From Stakelama flava (GTDB lineage Bacteria; Pseudomonadota; Alphaproteobacteria; Sphingomonadales; Sphingomonadaceae): a stretch of DNA of 64,000 bases. The position numbers and the translations under genes were made by a program. This document shows positions 27,100 to 36,273 of this stretch, one piece after another. The stretch's first letter is position 1, and the number at the start of each line of letters is the position of its first letter. The notes beneath the pieces are model-generated. The model searched no databases, was not told the DNA's origin, and saw nothing but the letters and a program-made list of their open reading frames with translations. The DNA lies in the NCBI RefSeq assembly GCF_019351405.1, contig NZ_JAHWZX010000001.1:310001-374000 (forward strand). Direction: 5' to 3'.

Positions 27100-27402
27100 C
27101 TAAGGCGCGGCGACCACATCGACCACTACTTCATAATTTTCGAGGCGGAGGTCAGCTATACCGGCCTCGGAAACACCGTCCTGATGGATACCCTCCACAG
27201 TACCCGCAGAGACGGCTTCCATATCTTCGCGGGTCTTCCATAGCGAGATGTTGAGCGCTTTGCCGGTGGCTTCATCGACGAGAAGGAGGAAGCCCGAGAA
27301 CCCCGGTCTCTCACGGGCGCCGGGAAGTTGCTGCTTGGCGAGACTGACAAAGCCGTCGACACCTTCGTCCCCCATCTGTGCGGAAATAACTCGTGCGAAC
27401 AT
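27100..27402 (-). CDS. Small dimeric alpha-beta barrel (ABM-like) protein
   Basis: A 100-residue protein with the pattern of antibiotic-biosynthesis-monooxygenase-like domains: MFARVISAQMGDEGVDGF, a GFSGFLLLVDEATGKALNIS strand pair, W in SLWKTREDMEAV, and a final long strand (NYEVVVDVV). Such proteins dimerise and act as small oxygenases or stress proteins; the substrate is unknown. aggagcaagc before ATG 27402 sets the start. It follows ctaG on the same strand after about 85 bases. Confidence 0.7.
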   Translation of the reverse strand: MFARVISAQMGDEGVDGFVSLAKQQLPGARERPGFSGFLLLVDEATGKALNISLWKTREDMEAVSAGTVEGIHQDGVSEAGIADLRLENYEVVVDVVAAP

Positions 27403-27486
27403 GCTTGCTCCTGCTGGCAGGGTTCCCGCGTTCGCTTTTACGGTGTCTCCCATTGGATTGACAGGAAATGGTCTAATCGGGCTATT

Positions 27487-28401
27487 CTACCGTCCGGTCC
27501 AGCCGGCACTCGACACGCCGCCATTTCCGGGCCGGGCGGTGCGCTCCTGTTCGCGGCGCATGTTGTTCAGCACGCAAATCAGCCCGACGACACTCATCAT
27601 CGCGGGCGGAATCCACACCACGCCGCCGCCCAGCCGCTGGTCCGAAATCGCGTCGATGCCGGGATAGAGCCGCCCGCACCAGGCATAAAAACCGTAAATG
27701 TCGCTATCGGCAAAAGCGATGATTGCGCCAAGCGCGATCTGCGGGAAGATGATGCCGACACTCATCACCGCGCGCATCGCGAAACTGTTACCCGCCTGCC
27801 CGGCCCCGCGCGGGTCCAGCACCACCGCCCAGAACAACAGCCCGTCGATCACCATCGACCAGTTCATCACCGTGTAAAGCGCGGGATTGATCATCGCGAC
27901 GAAATGCACCGGCGGCCAGAGCCATAGCGCGATCAGCCCCAGAAAAAAGGCGATGGCGATTTCCGGCTGGCGGAAGAACCGCATCACTGCGTGCATATGG
28001 CGATGGGATGCCACACGGCGCACGGGGCCGGGCATTCCTGCCGCTATCGTTTGCCAGGGCCATGCAAGCGCGATCAGAAAGGGCCCCAGATGATGCATCA
28101 CCACATGCTGGATGCGGTTCAGGAAGAACATATGCTGGGCGGCATATTCGAAATGCGTCTGAAGCACTGCCCAGATCGCCGCCATGCCGATCAGAAACAG
28201 GACAATCCGCCCCGCGCCCATCGGCACCGCGCGCAAGCCGCGAAAGAACCACCAGAGTGTGAAGGCGGCGGCGAGAAACCAGAGCGGCGAAAAATCCCAT
28301 GGTGCCCAGAACGGCATCCACGATGCGCGATAGTGCGCAATCGTCCACAGCAGGCACGTCACCACCGCGATTCCCACTACGCCGGGGACATCGCCGCGCA
28401 T
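27487..28401 (-). CDS. Cytochrome c oxidase assembly protein, CtaG (caa3 type)
   Basis: An inner-membrane protein of 304 residues with about seven transmembrane helices. The His-rich membrane motifs HFEYAAQHMFFLNRIQH and VVMHHLGPFLIALA are those of the Caa3_CtaG family, thought to help copper delivery to cytochrome oxidase (distinct from Cox11-type CtaG). ATG 28401 is preferred; GTG 28440 would add 13 residues. The SCO1 gene lies nearby on the other strand. Confidence 0.85.
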   Translation of the reverse strand: MRGDVPGVVGIAVVTCLLWTIAHYRASWMPFWAPWDFSPLWFLAAAFTLWWFFRGLRAVPMGAGRIVLFLIGMAAIWAVLQTHFEYAAQHMFFLNRIQHVVMHHLGPFLIALAWPWQTIAAGMPGPVRRVASHRHMHAVMRFFRQPEIAIAFFLGLIALWLWPPVHFVAMINPALYTVMNWSMVIDGLLFWAVVLDPRGAGQAGNSFAMRAVMSVGIIFPQIALGAIIAFADSDIYGFYAWCGRLYPGIDAISDQRLGGGVVWIPPAMMSVVGLICVLNNMRREQERTARPGNGGVSSAGWTGR

Positions 28402-28486
28402 GCGATCACCGATCAGATTTTTGGAAACAAGCGGACTCACCCGTTCGGGCTACACCTGTGGCAGGGGCAAGGCAAAGGGAGAGGCT

Positions 28487-28741
28487 TTAACCCTTGGATG
28501 AAGCATCGTCGTGGCCGCTCTGACGATAGCGGCCCAGTTCGTTCGCCTGCTGCGGGTTCATCCCGTCATAGGCGGCGCGGGCAGCATCGGAGATCGAGAT
28601 CACGACATCGGGCACTTCGACGGTTCGGATATCGTCCTTGCCGCGAACGACATAGGCGGTGTCGAAAAAGGGACGCACCTTCACATAATCGACAAGAAAG
28701 GCCGCATCATTGGTGACTGGACGGGAACCATCGGCTGACAT
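28487..28741 (-). CDS. Small hypothetical protein
   Basis: An 84-residue soluble protein (MSADGSRPVTNDAAFLVDYV at the start; VPDVVISISDAARAAYDGMN in the middle) with no recognised domain. Start is supported by cggagctgtaca before the ATG. The N-terminal half looks like a beta-strand pair and the C-terminal half a helix, a shape sometimes seen in FlgM-like or regulatory peptides, but that resemblance is too weak to name. It lies upstream of ctaG on the same strand. Confidence 0.55.
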   Translation of the reverse strand: MSADGSRPVTNDAAFLVDYVKVRPFFDTAYVVRGKDDIRTVEVPDVVISISDAARAAYDGMNPQQANELGRYRQSGHDDASSKG

Positions 28742-28874
28742 TGTACAGCTCCGTTTTCGCAGATAGCGCCCACCTGATGGCGATCAGCTTAACGAATTTC
28801 CGCCGCGCCATGACCTCCGCAAATATACAGCGGCGAAAGGCAGCTTTTCGCTAACCATAAAGGCGGCGGCGATG

Positions 28875-29519
28875 TCATTCCGCCAGTCGCTTCGCCTTTA
28901 CGATTATCACCGGGTCTGCGGGCATTTCGCCCTTGAACGCGCCGCGATCGTTCTTTTCGGGGTCGAGCGGCGTGTCGAGGATGCTGACAAGGACATCGCG
29001 CCCCTCCACCACCTTGCCGAACGCGGCATAGCCCAGATTATCGCCGGACGCTTCGGGATGCGCATCGAAGGACGGGCGCTGATCGCCCAGCGTGATCGTG
29101 AATTCGCCCTGCGCGGTGCCGGGCTTCAATCGCGGCATCGAAAGCGTGCCGTCGGTGTGGTGAAGCCCCGTTTCGGTCGTCGGCTCATGCTTGATCGGGG
29201 GAAACAGCTTTTTCGGGTTGGTCTGCATCCCGAACTGGACGAATCCGAATTCGTTATCGACCTTCACGATGCGATAAAATTTGGCGCCGTTCATCCGGCC
29301 CGAATCGACATAATGCAGGAAATTCTTCGCAGTAATCGGCGCGTCTTTGGTATCGACGGCGACCACCATCTTGCCCGCGCTGGTGTCGAGTTCGACGCGC
29401 GGCCATCCGGCATAGGGATCGGGCAACCCCTTGATCGGCGAAGGCGCGTCCTGTGCCAGTGCAGCGCTTGCCACCAGCATGGGCAGGAACATCGCCGACA
29501 CCTTTATCACCAACCGCAT
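28875..29519 (-). CDS. Periplasmic cyclophilin-type peptidyl-prolyl isomerase
   Basis: A 214-residue foldase with a signal peptide (MRLVIKVSAMFLPMLVASAA to LAQ). The cyclophilin fold is visible as VELDTSAGKMVVAV, NFLHYVDSG-NGAKFYRIV, FVQFGMQ, GEFTITLGDQ and LGYAAFGKVVEG. The usual catalytic Arg site FHR reads FYR, as in many bacterial PpiA/PpiB proteins. ggagagggcg gives the ribosome site. It starts 10 bases after the gatB stop and is probably part of that operon. Confidence 0.9.
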   Translation of the reverse strand: MRLVIKVSAMFLPMLVASAALAQDAPSPIKGLPDPYAGWPRVELDTSAGKMVVAVDTKDAPITAKNFLHYVDSGRMNGAKFYRIVKVDNEFGFVQFGMQTNPKKLFPPIKHEPTTETGLHHTDGTLSMPRLKPGTAQGEFTITLGDQRPSFDAHPEASGDNLGYAAFGKVVEGRDVLVSILDTPLDPEKNDRGAFKGEMPADPVIIVKAKRLAE

Positions 29520-29529
29520 CGCCCTCTCC

Positions 29530-31026
29530 TCAGCCAAGCGCCTTTTTCAGCAGCTCGTTGACGACCTGCGGATTGGCCTTGCCCTGCATCGCCTTCATCG
29601 TCTGACCGACGAAAAAGCCGAACAATTTGTCCTTGCCGCCGCGATAATCGGCGACCTTGTCGGGGTTTGCCTCCAGCACCTTGGCAATCTCGGCTTCGAT
29701 CGCGCCGGTATCGCTGGTCTGCTTCAGCCCCTTTTCCTCGACGATCTTCGCAGGCGCATCACCGGTTTCCAGCATGATCTCAAGCACCTGCTTGGCGATG
29801 CTGCCAGAGATTGTGCCATCTGCAACCAGGCCGAGCAGTTCGGCACCCTTTTCCGGGCTGACAGGGCTGTTCTCGATGTCCTTGCCCAGCCGGTTCAGTG
29901 CGCCGAACAGTTCGGAGATCAGCCAGTTGGATGCCGCTTTCGCGACTTCCGCCTCACCCTTTTTCTGAATCCGCGCGCTTTCGGCGAGCAGCGCCTCGAA
30001 CCAGCGCGCGGTTTCGGCATCGGCGGTCAGGACGGCGGCGTTATAGGCCGGAAGGCCAAGGTCGCCTTCATAGCGCCGACGCTTGGCATCGGGCAATTCG
30101 GGCAGCGTCGCACGGCATTCGTCCAGAAATGCGTCGTCAAGCACCAGCGGCAGCAGGTCGGGATCGGGAAAGTAGCGATAATCATGCGCATCTTCCTTCG
30201 ACCGCATCGACCGCGTCTCACCCTTGTCGGGGTCAAACAGGCGAGTTTCCTGAACGATCCGCCCGCCGCTTTCGAGCACATCGACCTGACGCTGCGCCTC
30301 CTGCTCGATCGCCTGCATCACGAAGCGAACCGAATTGACGTTCTTCGTCTCGGTCCGAGTACCCAGTTCCCCGCCCGGCTTGCGCACCGAGACATTAACG
30401 TCGGCGCGCATCGACCCCTGATCCATATTGCCGTCGCACGACCCGACATAGCGCAGGATCGAACGCAGCTTGGTCAGATACGCGCCCGCCTCCTGCGGCG
30501 AGCGCATGTCGGGGCGGCTGACGATTTCCATCAGCGCAACCCCCGAACGGTTGAGATCGACATAGGAGCGCGTCGGGTGCTGATCGTGCATCAGCTTTCC
30601 GGCATCCTGTTCGACATGGATACGCTCGACGCCGATTTCCTTGACCTCGGCCTCCGGGTCCTTTTCGTCGAGGCTCACCTCGATCACTCCCTCGCCCACA
30701 AGCGGGTGATAGAGCTGCGAAATCTGATAGCCCTGCGGCAGATCGGCGTAGAAATAATTCTTGCGATCGAAGCGCGACCATTTGTTGATCACGGCATTGA
30801 TCGCCATGCCGGTGCGAACCGCCTGACGAATGCATTCACGGTTGGGCACGGGAAGCATCCCCGGCATCGCCGCGTCAACCAGCGAGACCTGCGTGTTCGG
30901 CTCCGCCCCGAACGCGGTCGAAGCGCCCGAAAACAGCTTCGCCTTCGACGTGACCTGCGCATGGACCTCAAGGCCGATCACGACCTCCCATTCGCCCGTT
31001 GCGCCCTGAATGCGGTAATTGCTCAT
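29530..31026 (-). CDS. gatB: Asp/Glu-tRNA amidotransferase subunit B
   Basis: A 498-residue subunit that phosphorylates the misacylated Glu-tRNA(Gln) or Asp-tRNA(Asn) and joins ammonia from GatA. It begins [20 protein letters not shown] followed by HAQV, and has the signature [14 protein letters not shown] and [14 protein letters not shown]. The C-terminal YqeY-like domain ends [10 protein letters not shown]. Its length is typical. gatC and gatA lie upstream on the same strand, separated from gatB by a palindromic repeat. Confidence 0.97.
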   Translation of the reverse strand: MSNYRIQGATGEWEVVIGLEVHAQVTSKAKLFSGASTAFGAEPNTQVSLVDAAMPGMLPVPNRECIRQAVRTGMAINAVINKWSRFDRKNYFYADLPQGYQISQLYHPLVGEGVIEVSLDEKDPEAEVKEIGVERIHVEQDAGKLMHDQHPTRSYVDLNRSGVALMEIVSRPDMRSPQEAGAYLTKLRSILRYVGSCDGNMDQGSMRADVNVSVRKPGGELGTRTETKNVNSVRFVMQAIEQEAQRQVDVLESGGRIVQETRLFDPDKGETRSMRSKEDAHDYRYFPDPDLLPLVLDDAFLDECRATLPELPDAKRRRYEGDLGLPAYNAAVLTADAETARWFEALLAESARIQKKGEAEVAKAASNWLISELFGALNRLGKDIENSPVSPEKGAELLGLVADGTISGSIAKQVLEIMLETGDAPAKIVEEKGLKQTSDTGAIEAEIAKVLEANPDKVADYRGGKDKLFGFFVGQTMKAMQGKANPQVVNELLKKALG

Positions 31027-31036
31027 CGCTCTGTTT

Positions 31037-31115
31037 CCGTTCGGGCTGAGCCTGTCGAAGCCCCGCCCTTCTTCAAGAAGAAAGTACCGCCCTTCGACAA
31101 GCTCAGGGCGAACGG
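31037..31115. repeat. REP-like palindromic element between gatA and gatB
   Basis: Inverted arms of 24 bases: ccgttcgggctgagcctgtc... (31037-31060) and its near-complement ending gctcagggcgaacgg (31092-31115), differing at three positions, with a 31-base loop. This is the widespread sphingomonad intergenic repeat. It can form a large hairpin in the mRNA between gatA and gatB. Confidence 0.8.
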
Positions 31116-31126
31116 TGAGGCTATGC

Positions 31127-32608
31127 TCACCACCACGCGTCCGGCCGCGCGGTGAACCCGGCGCGTTGTTCCAGCGCGAGTCCGGCGTTCAGCACGTTTT
31201 GCTCGTCCATCGCCTTGCCGATGATCTGAAGCCCCAGCGGAAGCCCCTGCTTGTCGAGGCCGCCCGGCACGCTCATCGCAGGAAGGCCTGCAAGGCTGCT
31301 CGGCACGGTGAAGACGTCGTTCAGATACATGGACAGCGGATCGGTCGTCTCGCCCAGCCCGAATGCAGCGCTGGGCGCGGTGGGGGTGAGCAGCAGGTCG
31401 CACAAACCCCATGCATTTTCAAAGTCCTGCGCGATCAGCGTGCGGACCTTTTGCGCCTGCGTGTAATAGGCGTCGTAGAAACCGGCGCTCAGCACATAGG
31501 TGCCGATCATGATGCGGCGCTTCACCTCGTCACCGAACCCGGCGGCACGCGTCGCGGCATACATGTCCTGTAACCCCGCCCCGTCAGGCAGGTCGCGCTG
31601 GCCGTAACGCACGCCGTCATAGCGCGCGAGGTTCGACGACGCCTCGGCAGGTGCGATGATGTAATAGGCGGGCAGCGCATATTTGGTATGCGGCAGCGAA
31701 ACCTCAACGATTTCCGCGCCCGCATCCTTCGCCCAGTCGATACCCTGTTGCCACAGCGCCTCGATCTCCGGCGACATGCCGTCCATGCGATATTCCTTCG
31801 GAATACCGACCCGCTTGCCCGCAAGGCTGGGGTTCAGCCCTGCTTCCCAGTTCGGCACCGGCGCATCGAGCGAGGTCGCGTCTTTCGGATCGAACCCCGC
31901 CATCGCTTCCAGCAGGATCGCGCAATCGGTGACGTCGCGCGCCATCGCGCCCGCCTGATCGAGCGAGGAAGCGAATGCGATCACGCCCCAACGCGAACAG
32001 CGGCCATAGGTCGGCTTGATCCCGGTAATGCCAGTGAACGATGCGGGCTGACGGATCGAACCACCGGTATCGGTGCCGGTCGCGGCAGGGCATAGCCGCG
32101 CCGCGATCGCCGCCGATGACCCACCCGACGATCCGCCGGGGGTGAGCGGTGCATTGCCGCCATCCGTGCGCCTCCATGGCGAAACCACATTGCCGAACGC
32201 GCTGGTTTCGTTCGACGATCCCATTGCGAACTGGTCCATGTTCAGCTTGCCCAGCATGCCGGCACCCGCATCCCACAACCGCTGCGAGACACTGGACTCA
32301 TAACGCGGTTCGAACCCTTCAAGGATATGGCTCGCCGCCGCCGACTGCACGCCATTGGTGCAGAACAGGTCCTTCATGCCGATCGGAACCCCGGCGAGCG
32401 GAGCCAGCGTGTCGCCCCTGCCACGCGCATCGTCAGCTGCCTTTGCCGCCGCAAGCGCATGATCGGGCGTTTCGACGAGGAAGGCGTTCAGTTCTTTCGC
32501 CTTCGACACGTTGACGATGAAGGCATCGGCAACCTCACGCGCGGAAAATTCGCCAGAACGGACGCCGTCGCGCAGGCGCTTCACGCCGAAATCGGTAAGT
32601 TCGCTCAT
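31127..32608 (-). CDS. gatA: Asp/Glu-tRNA amidotransferase subunit A
   Basis: A 493-residue amidase that frees ammonia from glutamine for GatB. The Ser-cisSer-Lys triad is visible: Lys79 in [10 protein letters not shown], cis-Ser and nucleophile Ser in [10 protein letters not shown] and [12 protein letters not shown]. Its ATG shares one base with the gatC stop (TAATG), so the two are translationally coupled. Length and motifs are normal. Confidence 0.97.
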   Translation of the reverse strand: MSELTDFGVKRLRDGVRSGEFSAREVADAFIVNVSKAKELNAFLVETPDHALAAAKAADDARGRGDTLAPLAGVPIGMKDLFCTNGVQSAAASHILEGFEPRYESSVSQRLWDAGAGMLGKLNMDQFAMGSSNETSAFGNVVSPWRRTDGGNAPLTPGGSSGGSSAAIAARLCPAATGTDTGGSIRQPASFTGITGIKPTYGRCSRWGVIAFASSLDQAGAMARDVTDCAILLEAMAGFDPKDATSLDAPVPNWEAGLNPSLAGKRVGIPKEYRMDGMSPEIEALWQQGIDWAKDAGAEIVEVSLPHTKYALPAYYIIAPAEASSNLARYDGVRYGQRDLPDGAGLQDMYAATRAAGFGDEVKRRIMIGTYVLSAGFYDAYYTQAQKVRTLIAQDFENAWGLCDLLLTPTAPSAAFGLGETTDPLSMYLNDVFTVPSSLAGLPAMSVPGGLDKQGLPLGLQIIGKAMDEQNVLNAGLALEQRAGFTARPDAWW

Positions 32609-32895
32609 TATTCGATCACCTTGGGCACGGCGAAAAAGCCATGTTCGGCCTGCGGCGCATTGGCGAGCACATCGTCGCGCACATTGCCGTCGGTCACCAC
32701 GTCTTCGCGCAGGCGAAGCGTATTGGGGATGACAGCGGTGGTCGGTTCGACATTGCTCGTGTCGACTTCGCCAAGCTGCTCTACCCAGCCGATGATGTTG
32801 TTGAGTTCAGGGACAAGGCGCTCCGCCTCCTCCTCGCTCACCGCGATGCGCGCAAGGCTCGCGATCTTCTGTACGGTTGCTTTGTCTACGGACAT
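32608..32895 (-). CDS. gatC: Asp/Glu-tRNA amidotransferase subunit C
   Basis: A 95-residue stabilising subunit that wraps around the GatA-GatB interface. It begins [20 protein letters not shown] and has the family segment [22 protein letters not shown]. First gene of the gatCAB operon; divergent from the DUF3089 gene. Confidence 0.95.
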   Translation of the reverse strand: MSVDKATVQKIASLARIAVSEEEAERLVPELNNIIGWVEQLGEVDTSNVEPTTAVIPNTLRLREDVVTDGNVRDDVLANAPQAEHGFFAVPKVIE

Positions 32896-33059
32896 GCCAT
32901 GCCCGCTAGCACCGCCCGCGCGCGCCGCGCAACGCTATTTGCAATCGCGCACGGGTTCGGGCGACACTCGCGCCGGTTGCAAGCTTCGCAATCGTGGCGC
33001 ACGGGGTGGCGCATCGGCCCCCGGCACCTTATGTTGCACCGCACAATGGAGATGGCCCG

Positions 33060-34172
33060 TTGGCCCGGAAGTTCCTTTATGTCGTCGCGATACTCATCAT
33101 GCTCTCGGTAGCCGCCGCCTTTGCCTATCGCTTTTTCGGCGATTCGCTCCTGCGTCAGGTGCTTGTGCCCTCCGCCCGGTTCGAGGCGAAGCCGCATGTC
33201 GCGCAGAACGCCTATCGTGATCCCGCGATGTGGATCGCCCGGCCCGACAAGCCCAACAATCCGGCAATGTGGACGCCGGAAGGATATGCACCGGCAGCGA
33301 ATCCGAAGGCCGCGGTGTTCTTCATTCACCCGACCTCGTTTCTCAAACGCAGCGCGTGGAACGCGCCGCTCGACGATGAAGAGGCGAACGCCCGCGCGGC
33401 TCTGTTCCTGCGCGGTCAGGCGAGTGCATTCAACGAAGCGGGCGCGATCTGGGCACCGCGCTATCGTCAGGCGACGTTCGGCGCGTTCCTGACCAGCGAA
33501 GAAAGCGCTGAACAGGCGCTCGACCTCGCCTATGGCGATGTGGAGGCAGCGTTCGACGAATTCATCCGCGAAGTCGGGCCGGATCGGCCGATCATCCTTG
33601 CCGGGCACAGCCAGGGCGCGCTGCATTTGACCCGGCTGCTGAAGGACCGCGTGGCGGGCACCGCGCTCGCGAAGCGGATCGTCGCCGCCTATGTCGTTGG
33701 CTGGCCAGTTTCGCGCACCGTCGATCTGCCCGAAATGGGGCTGCCCGAATGCACCGTCCCCGATCAGACGGGGTGCATCCTTTCGTGGGAAAGTTTCGCC
33801 GAACCCGCAGACCCTGCGATGATATTCGACAAATTCGACGCAACGCAGGGCTTTACCGGTCAGCCGCGCAAGGACACGCCGCTGGTGTGCACCAATCCGA
33901 TCAGCGGAAAGGCGAATGACGATGCACCTGCCGATGCCAATCTGGGTACGCTCTATCCCTCTTCCGACCTGAAATCGGCGACGATGAAGGCGGGGCGCGT
34001 CCCGGCGCGATGCAGCGGCCGCGGCCTATTACTGATCGGCAGCCCGCCCGATGTCGGCCCCTATGTACTGCCGGGAAACAACTACCACGTCTTCGACTAT
34101 TCGCTGTTCTGGGCGAATATCCGGCAGGACGCGAACCGCCGTCTGACCGCTTTTCTGGCCGACCGCGACTGA
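33060..34172 (+). CDS. DUF3089 alpha/beta-hydrolase, membrane anchored
   Basis: A 370-residue protein with an N-terminal transmembrane anchor (FLYVVAILIMLSVAAAFAYR), a strand with FFIHPTSF and the nucleophile elbow LAGHSQGALH. It belongs to the DUF3089 family of lipase/esterase-like proteins; the substrate is unknown. A TTG start at 33060 is preferred because ggag lies upstream and because the protein then starts MARKFLY as family members do; the ATG at 32994 would add 22 residues of unlikely sequence. Confidence 0.82.
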   Translation: MARKFLYVVAILIMLSVAAAFAYRFFGDSLLRQVLVPSARFEAKPHVAQNAYRDPAMWIARPDKPNNPAMWTPEGYAPAANPKAAVFFIHPTSFLKRSAWNAPLDDEEANARAALFLRGQASAFNEAGAIWAPRYRQATFGAFLTSEESAEQALDLAYGDVEAAFDEFIREVGPDRPIILAGHSQGALHLTRLLKDRVAGTALAKRIVAAYVVGWPVSRTVDLPEMGLPECTVPDQTGCILSWESFAEPADPAMIFDKFDATQGFTGQPRKDTPLVCTNPISGKANDDAPADANLGTLYPSSDLKSATMKAGRVPARCSGRGLLLIGSPPDVGPYVLPGNNYHVFDYSLFWANIRQDANRRLTAFLADRD

Positions 34173-34313
34173 CGACCTTCGGCGAATTCCTGTACTTAAT
34201 CGCGCCGAAACCTTCCTGCCGCCGCATCGCAGGCACGGATCGTCACTCCCGCGATTGAAGGTATTGCCGATCCAGCACAAATGCAGCCTCCCCTTTGTAA
34301 CGGGAGAAAGTTT

Positions 34314-34658
34314 ATGAAGACGATTATCGCATCCGCACTCGTCGCCACCGGCCTTATTGCTGGCGCTCCCATCGCCGCAGCCCAGTCCAACACCATGATG
34401 GCGGAACCACAGGCAGCCACCGATGTCAGCGACGCGGAGGTCGAATCGTTCGCCGCCGCAGCAGGCGAAATGCAGGCCCTACCCGACGATTCGAGCACCG
34501 ATGCCGCCGCGAAGCAGCAGCAGATGCTCGCCATCCTGAAAAAGCATAATATGAAGCCCGAACGCTTCAACGCGATCGGTAAGGCATTGCAGACCGACAA
34601 GGATCTTCAGACACGCGTCGGCACCGCCATGCAGGCCCAGCCGGGCGGCCCCGAATAA
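34314..34658 (+). CDS. Secreted DUF4168-like helical protein
   Basis: A 114-residue exported protein with a signal peptide (MKTIIASALVATGLIAGAPI to AAAQ) and a helical domain ending MKPERFNAIGKALQTDKDLQ, the DUF4168 pattern. The role is unknown; such proteins are small, soluble and periplasmic. cgggag before the ATG gives the start. A strong terminator follows at 34686, so it is a single-gene unit. Confidence 0.75.
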   Translation: MKTIIASALVATGLIAGAPIAAAQSNTMMAEPQAATDVSDAEVESFAAAAGEMQALPDDSSTDAAAKQQQMLAILKKHNMKPERFNAIGKALQTDKDLQTRVGTAMQAQPGGPE

Positions 34659-34685
34659 GGGCTGAATGCGCACATGATCTCATAA

Positions 34686-34718
34686 GGGGCGGGTCTTCCG
34701 GCAAGGCCCGCCCCTTTT
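34686..34718 (+). terminator. Rho-independent terminator
   Basis: ggggcgggtctt pairs with aaggcccgcccc (12 bases, one G-T wobble, 5-base loop) followed by TTTT. It follows the DUF4168-like gene and precedes ruvX. Confidence 0.85.
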
Positions 34719-34764
34719 CACTGCCCTATCGACATGGGGCGCCGTCGATGCGTAATCGGGCGAC

Positions 34765-35232
34765 ATGATCACCGCCGCCACCGCCGAATATCGCGCCACT
34801 TTGCCGGAGGGCGGCCGCCTGCTCGGCCTCGACGTCGGGACAAAGACGATCGGCACCGCGCTTTGCGATGCGGGATGGAGCTTCGCTACGCCCGCAACGC
34901 TTATCCGCCGCACCAAATTCACCAAGGACAAGGCCGCGCTGGCCGATATGGTCGCCAAACAAATGGTGAAGGGGCTCGTCATCGGCCTGCCGCTCAACAT
35001 GGACGGCAGCGATTCGCCGCGCACCCAGTCGGTTCGCGCCTTTGCCCGCAATCTCGACGATCTGGGCCTTGCCATCCTGCTATGGGACGAACGCTGGTCG
35101 ACCGCAGCGGTGGAACGCGCGATGATCGCGCAAGACACCTCACGCGCGAAACGAAGCGAAAAGGTGGATAACGCCGCCGCCGCCTATATCCTGCAGGGCG
35201 CGATCGACAGTCTGGTCGCAGCGCGGTTTTAG
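34765..35232 (+). CDS. ruvX: Putative Holliday-junction resolvase RuvX/YqgF
   Basis: A 155-residue RNase H-fold nuclease linked to pre-16S rRNA processing and, in some species, junction resolution. Catalytic acidic motifs are [24 protein letters not shown], and the C-terminal [11 protein letters not shown] (Asp). It lies just upstream of pyrB, a common order in alphaproteobacteria. Confidence 0.93.
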   Translation: MITAATAEYRATLPEGGRLLGLDVGTKTIGTALCDAGWSFATPATLIRRTKFTKDKAALADMVAKQMVKGLVIGLPLNMDGSDSPRTQSVRAFARNLDDLGLAILLWDERWSTAAVERAMIAQDTSRAKRSEKVDNAAAAYILQGAIDSLVAARF

Positions 35233-35283
35233 CGCGCCCCGCCCCTTGCCACCCCGCCCGCTCAGGGGTAGCGAGCCGCTTTA

Positions 35284-36273
35284 ATGTCAGCATCCGATCA
35301 CAGCCCCGCTGCCGTTCTGAACGGCAGCGAAGCCTTTCCGCACCGGCACCTCACCGGCATTGCCGGCCTGCAGCCGCATGAAATCACATTCCTGCTCGAT
35401 GAAGCCGAAAAATGGGCCGAATCGAACCGCGCGCGCCGCCCGAGCGACCACCGGCTGGACGGTATCACGCAAATCAACGCCTTTTTCGAAAATTCCACGC
35501 GCACGCTGCTTTCGTTCGAAATCGCGGGCAAGCGGCTGGGCGCCGATGTGGTGAACATGGCGGTCGCGCAATCGAGCGTGAAAAAGGGCGAAACGCTGAT
35601 CGACACGGCGGTTACGCTGAACGCGATGCGCGCCGACGTCATCGTCATCCGCCATTCCAGTTCGGGGGCGGTGCAACTGATCGCGAGCAAGGTCGATTGT
35701 CCCGTGCTAAACGCTGGCGACGGCTGGCACGAACATCCCACCCAGGCGCTGCTCGATGCGCTGACGATCCGGCGGCGGCGTGGAACGGTGCACGGCCAGC
35801 GCGTGGTGATCTGCGGCGACCTGATGCACAGCCGGGTCGCGCGATCGAACATCCTGGCGCTGACCGCGCTGTCGGCGGAGGTACGCGTGGTCGCGCCGTC
35901 GACGCTGATGCCCGGCGCGATCGAGGCGATGGGCGTCACTGCCTTTCACAATTTCGACGAAGCGCTGGAGGGCGCGGACGTGGTGATGATGCTGCGGCTT
36001 CAGAACGAACGCATGTCGGGTGCCTTCATCCCTTCGACGCGCGAATATCACCTTCGCTACGGCCTCACCCACGAACGGCTGGAACGCGCGAAACCCGATG
36101 CGCTGGTGATGCATCCCGGCCCGATGAACCGGGGCGTCGAAATCGCATCCGGCGTTGCCGACGATCCCGAACGATCGGCGATCAACGAACAGGTCGAAAT
36201 GGGCGTCGCGGTGCGCATGGCATGCCTCGACGTGCTGACCCGCAAATCGCGCGGCGTGGAGGGCTGGGCATGA
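35284..36273 (+). CDS. pyrB: Aspartate carbamoyltransferase catalytic subunit
   Basis: A 329-residue enzyme that joins carbamoyl phosphate and aspartate in pyrimidine synthesis. The carbamoyl-phosphate site [12 protein letters not shown], the [11 protein letters not shown] motif and the aspartate-site [11 protein letters not shown] are all present. Its stop overlaps the start of the next gene as ATGA, and that gene encodes a dihydroorotase-like partner, as in the ATCase-pseudoDHOase complexes of Pseudomonas. Confidence 0.97.
   Translation: MSASDHSPAAVLNGSEAFPHRHLTGIAGLQPHEITFLLDEAEKWAESNRARRPSDHRLDGITQINAFFENSTRTLLSFEIAGKRLGADVVNMAVAQSSVKKGETLIDTAVTLNAMRADVIVIRHSSSGAVQLIASKVDCPVLNAGDGWHEHPTQALLDALTIRRRRGTVHGQRVVICGDLMHSRVARSNILALTALSAEVRVVAPSTLMPGAIEAMGVTAFHNFDEALEGADVVMMLRLQNERMSGAFIPSTREYHLRYGLTHERLERAKPDALVMHPGPMNRGVEIASGVADDPERSAINEQVEMGVAVRMACLDVLTRKSRGVEGWA

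Noticed and set aside
35412-36269. Long open frame upstream of, and in frame with, the pyrC-like gene.
   Set aside because: It overlaps pyrB entirely and shows no family similarity; high GC keeps alternate frames open. The ATGA start at 36270 fits the family.
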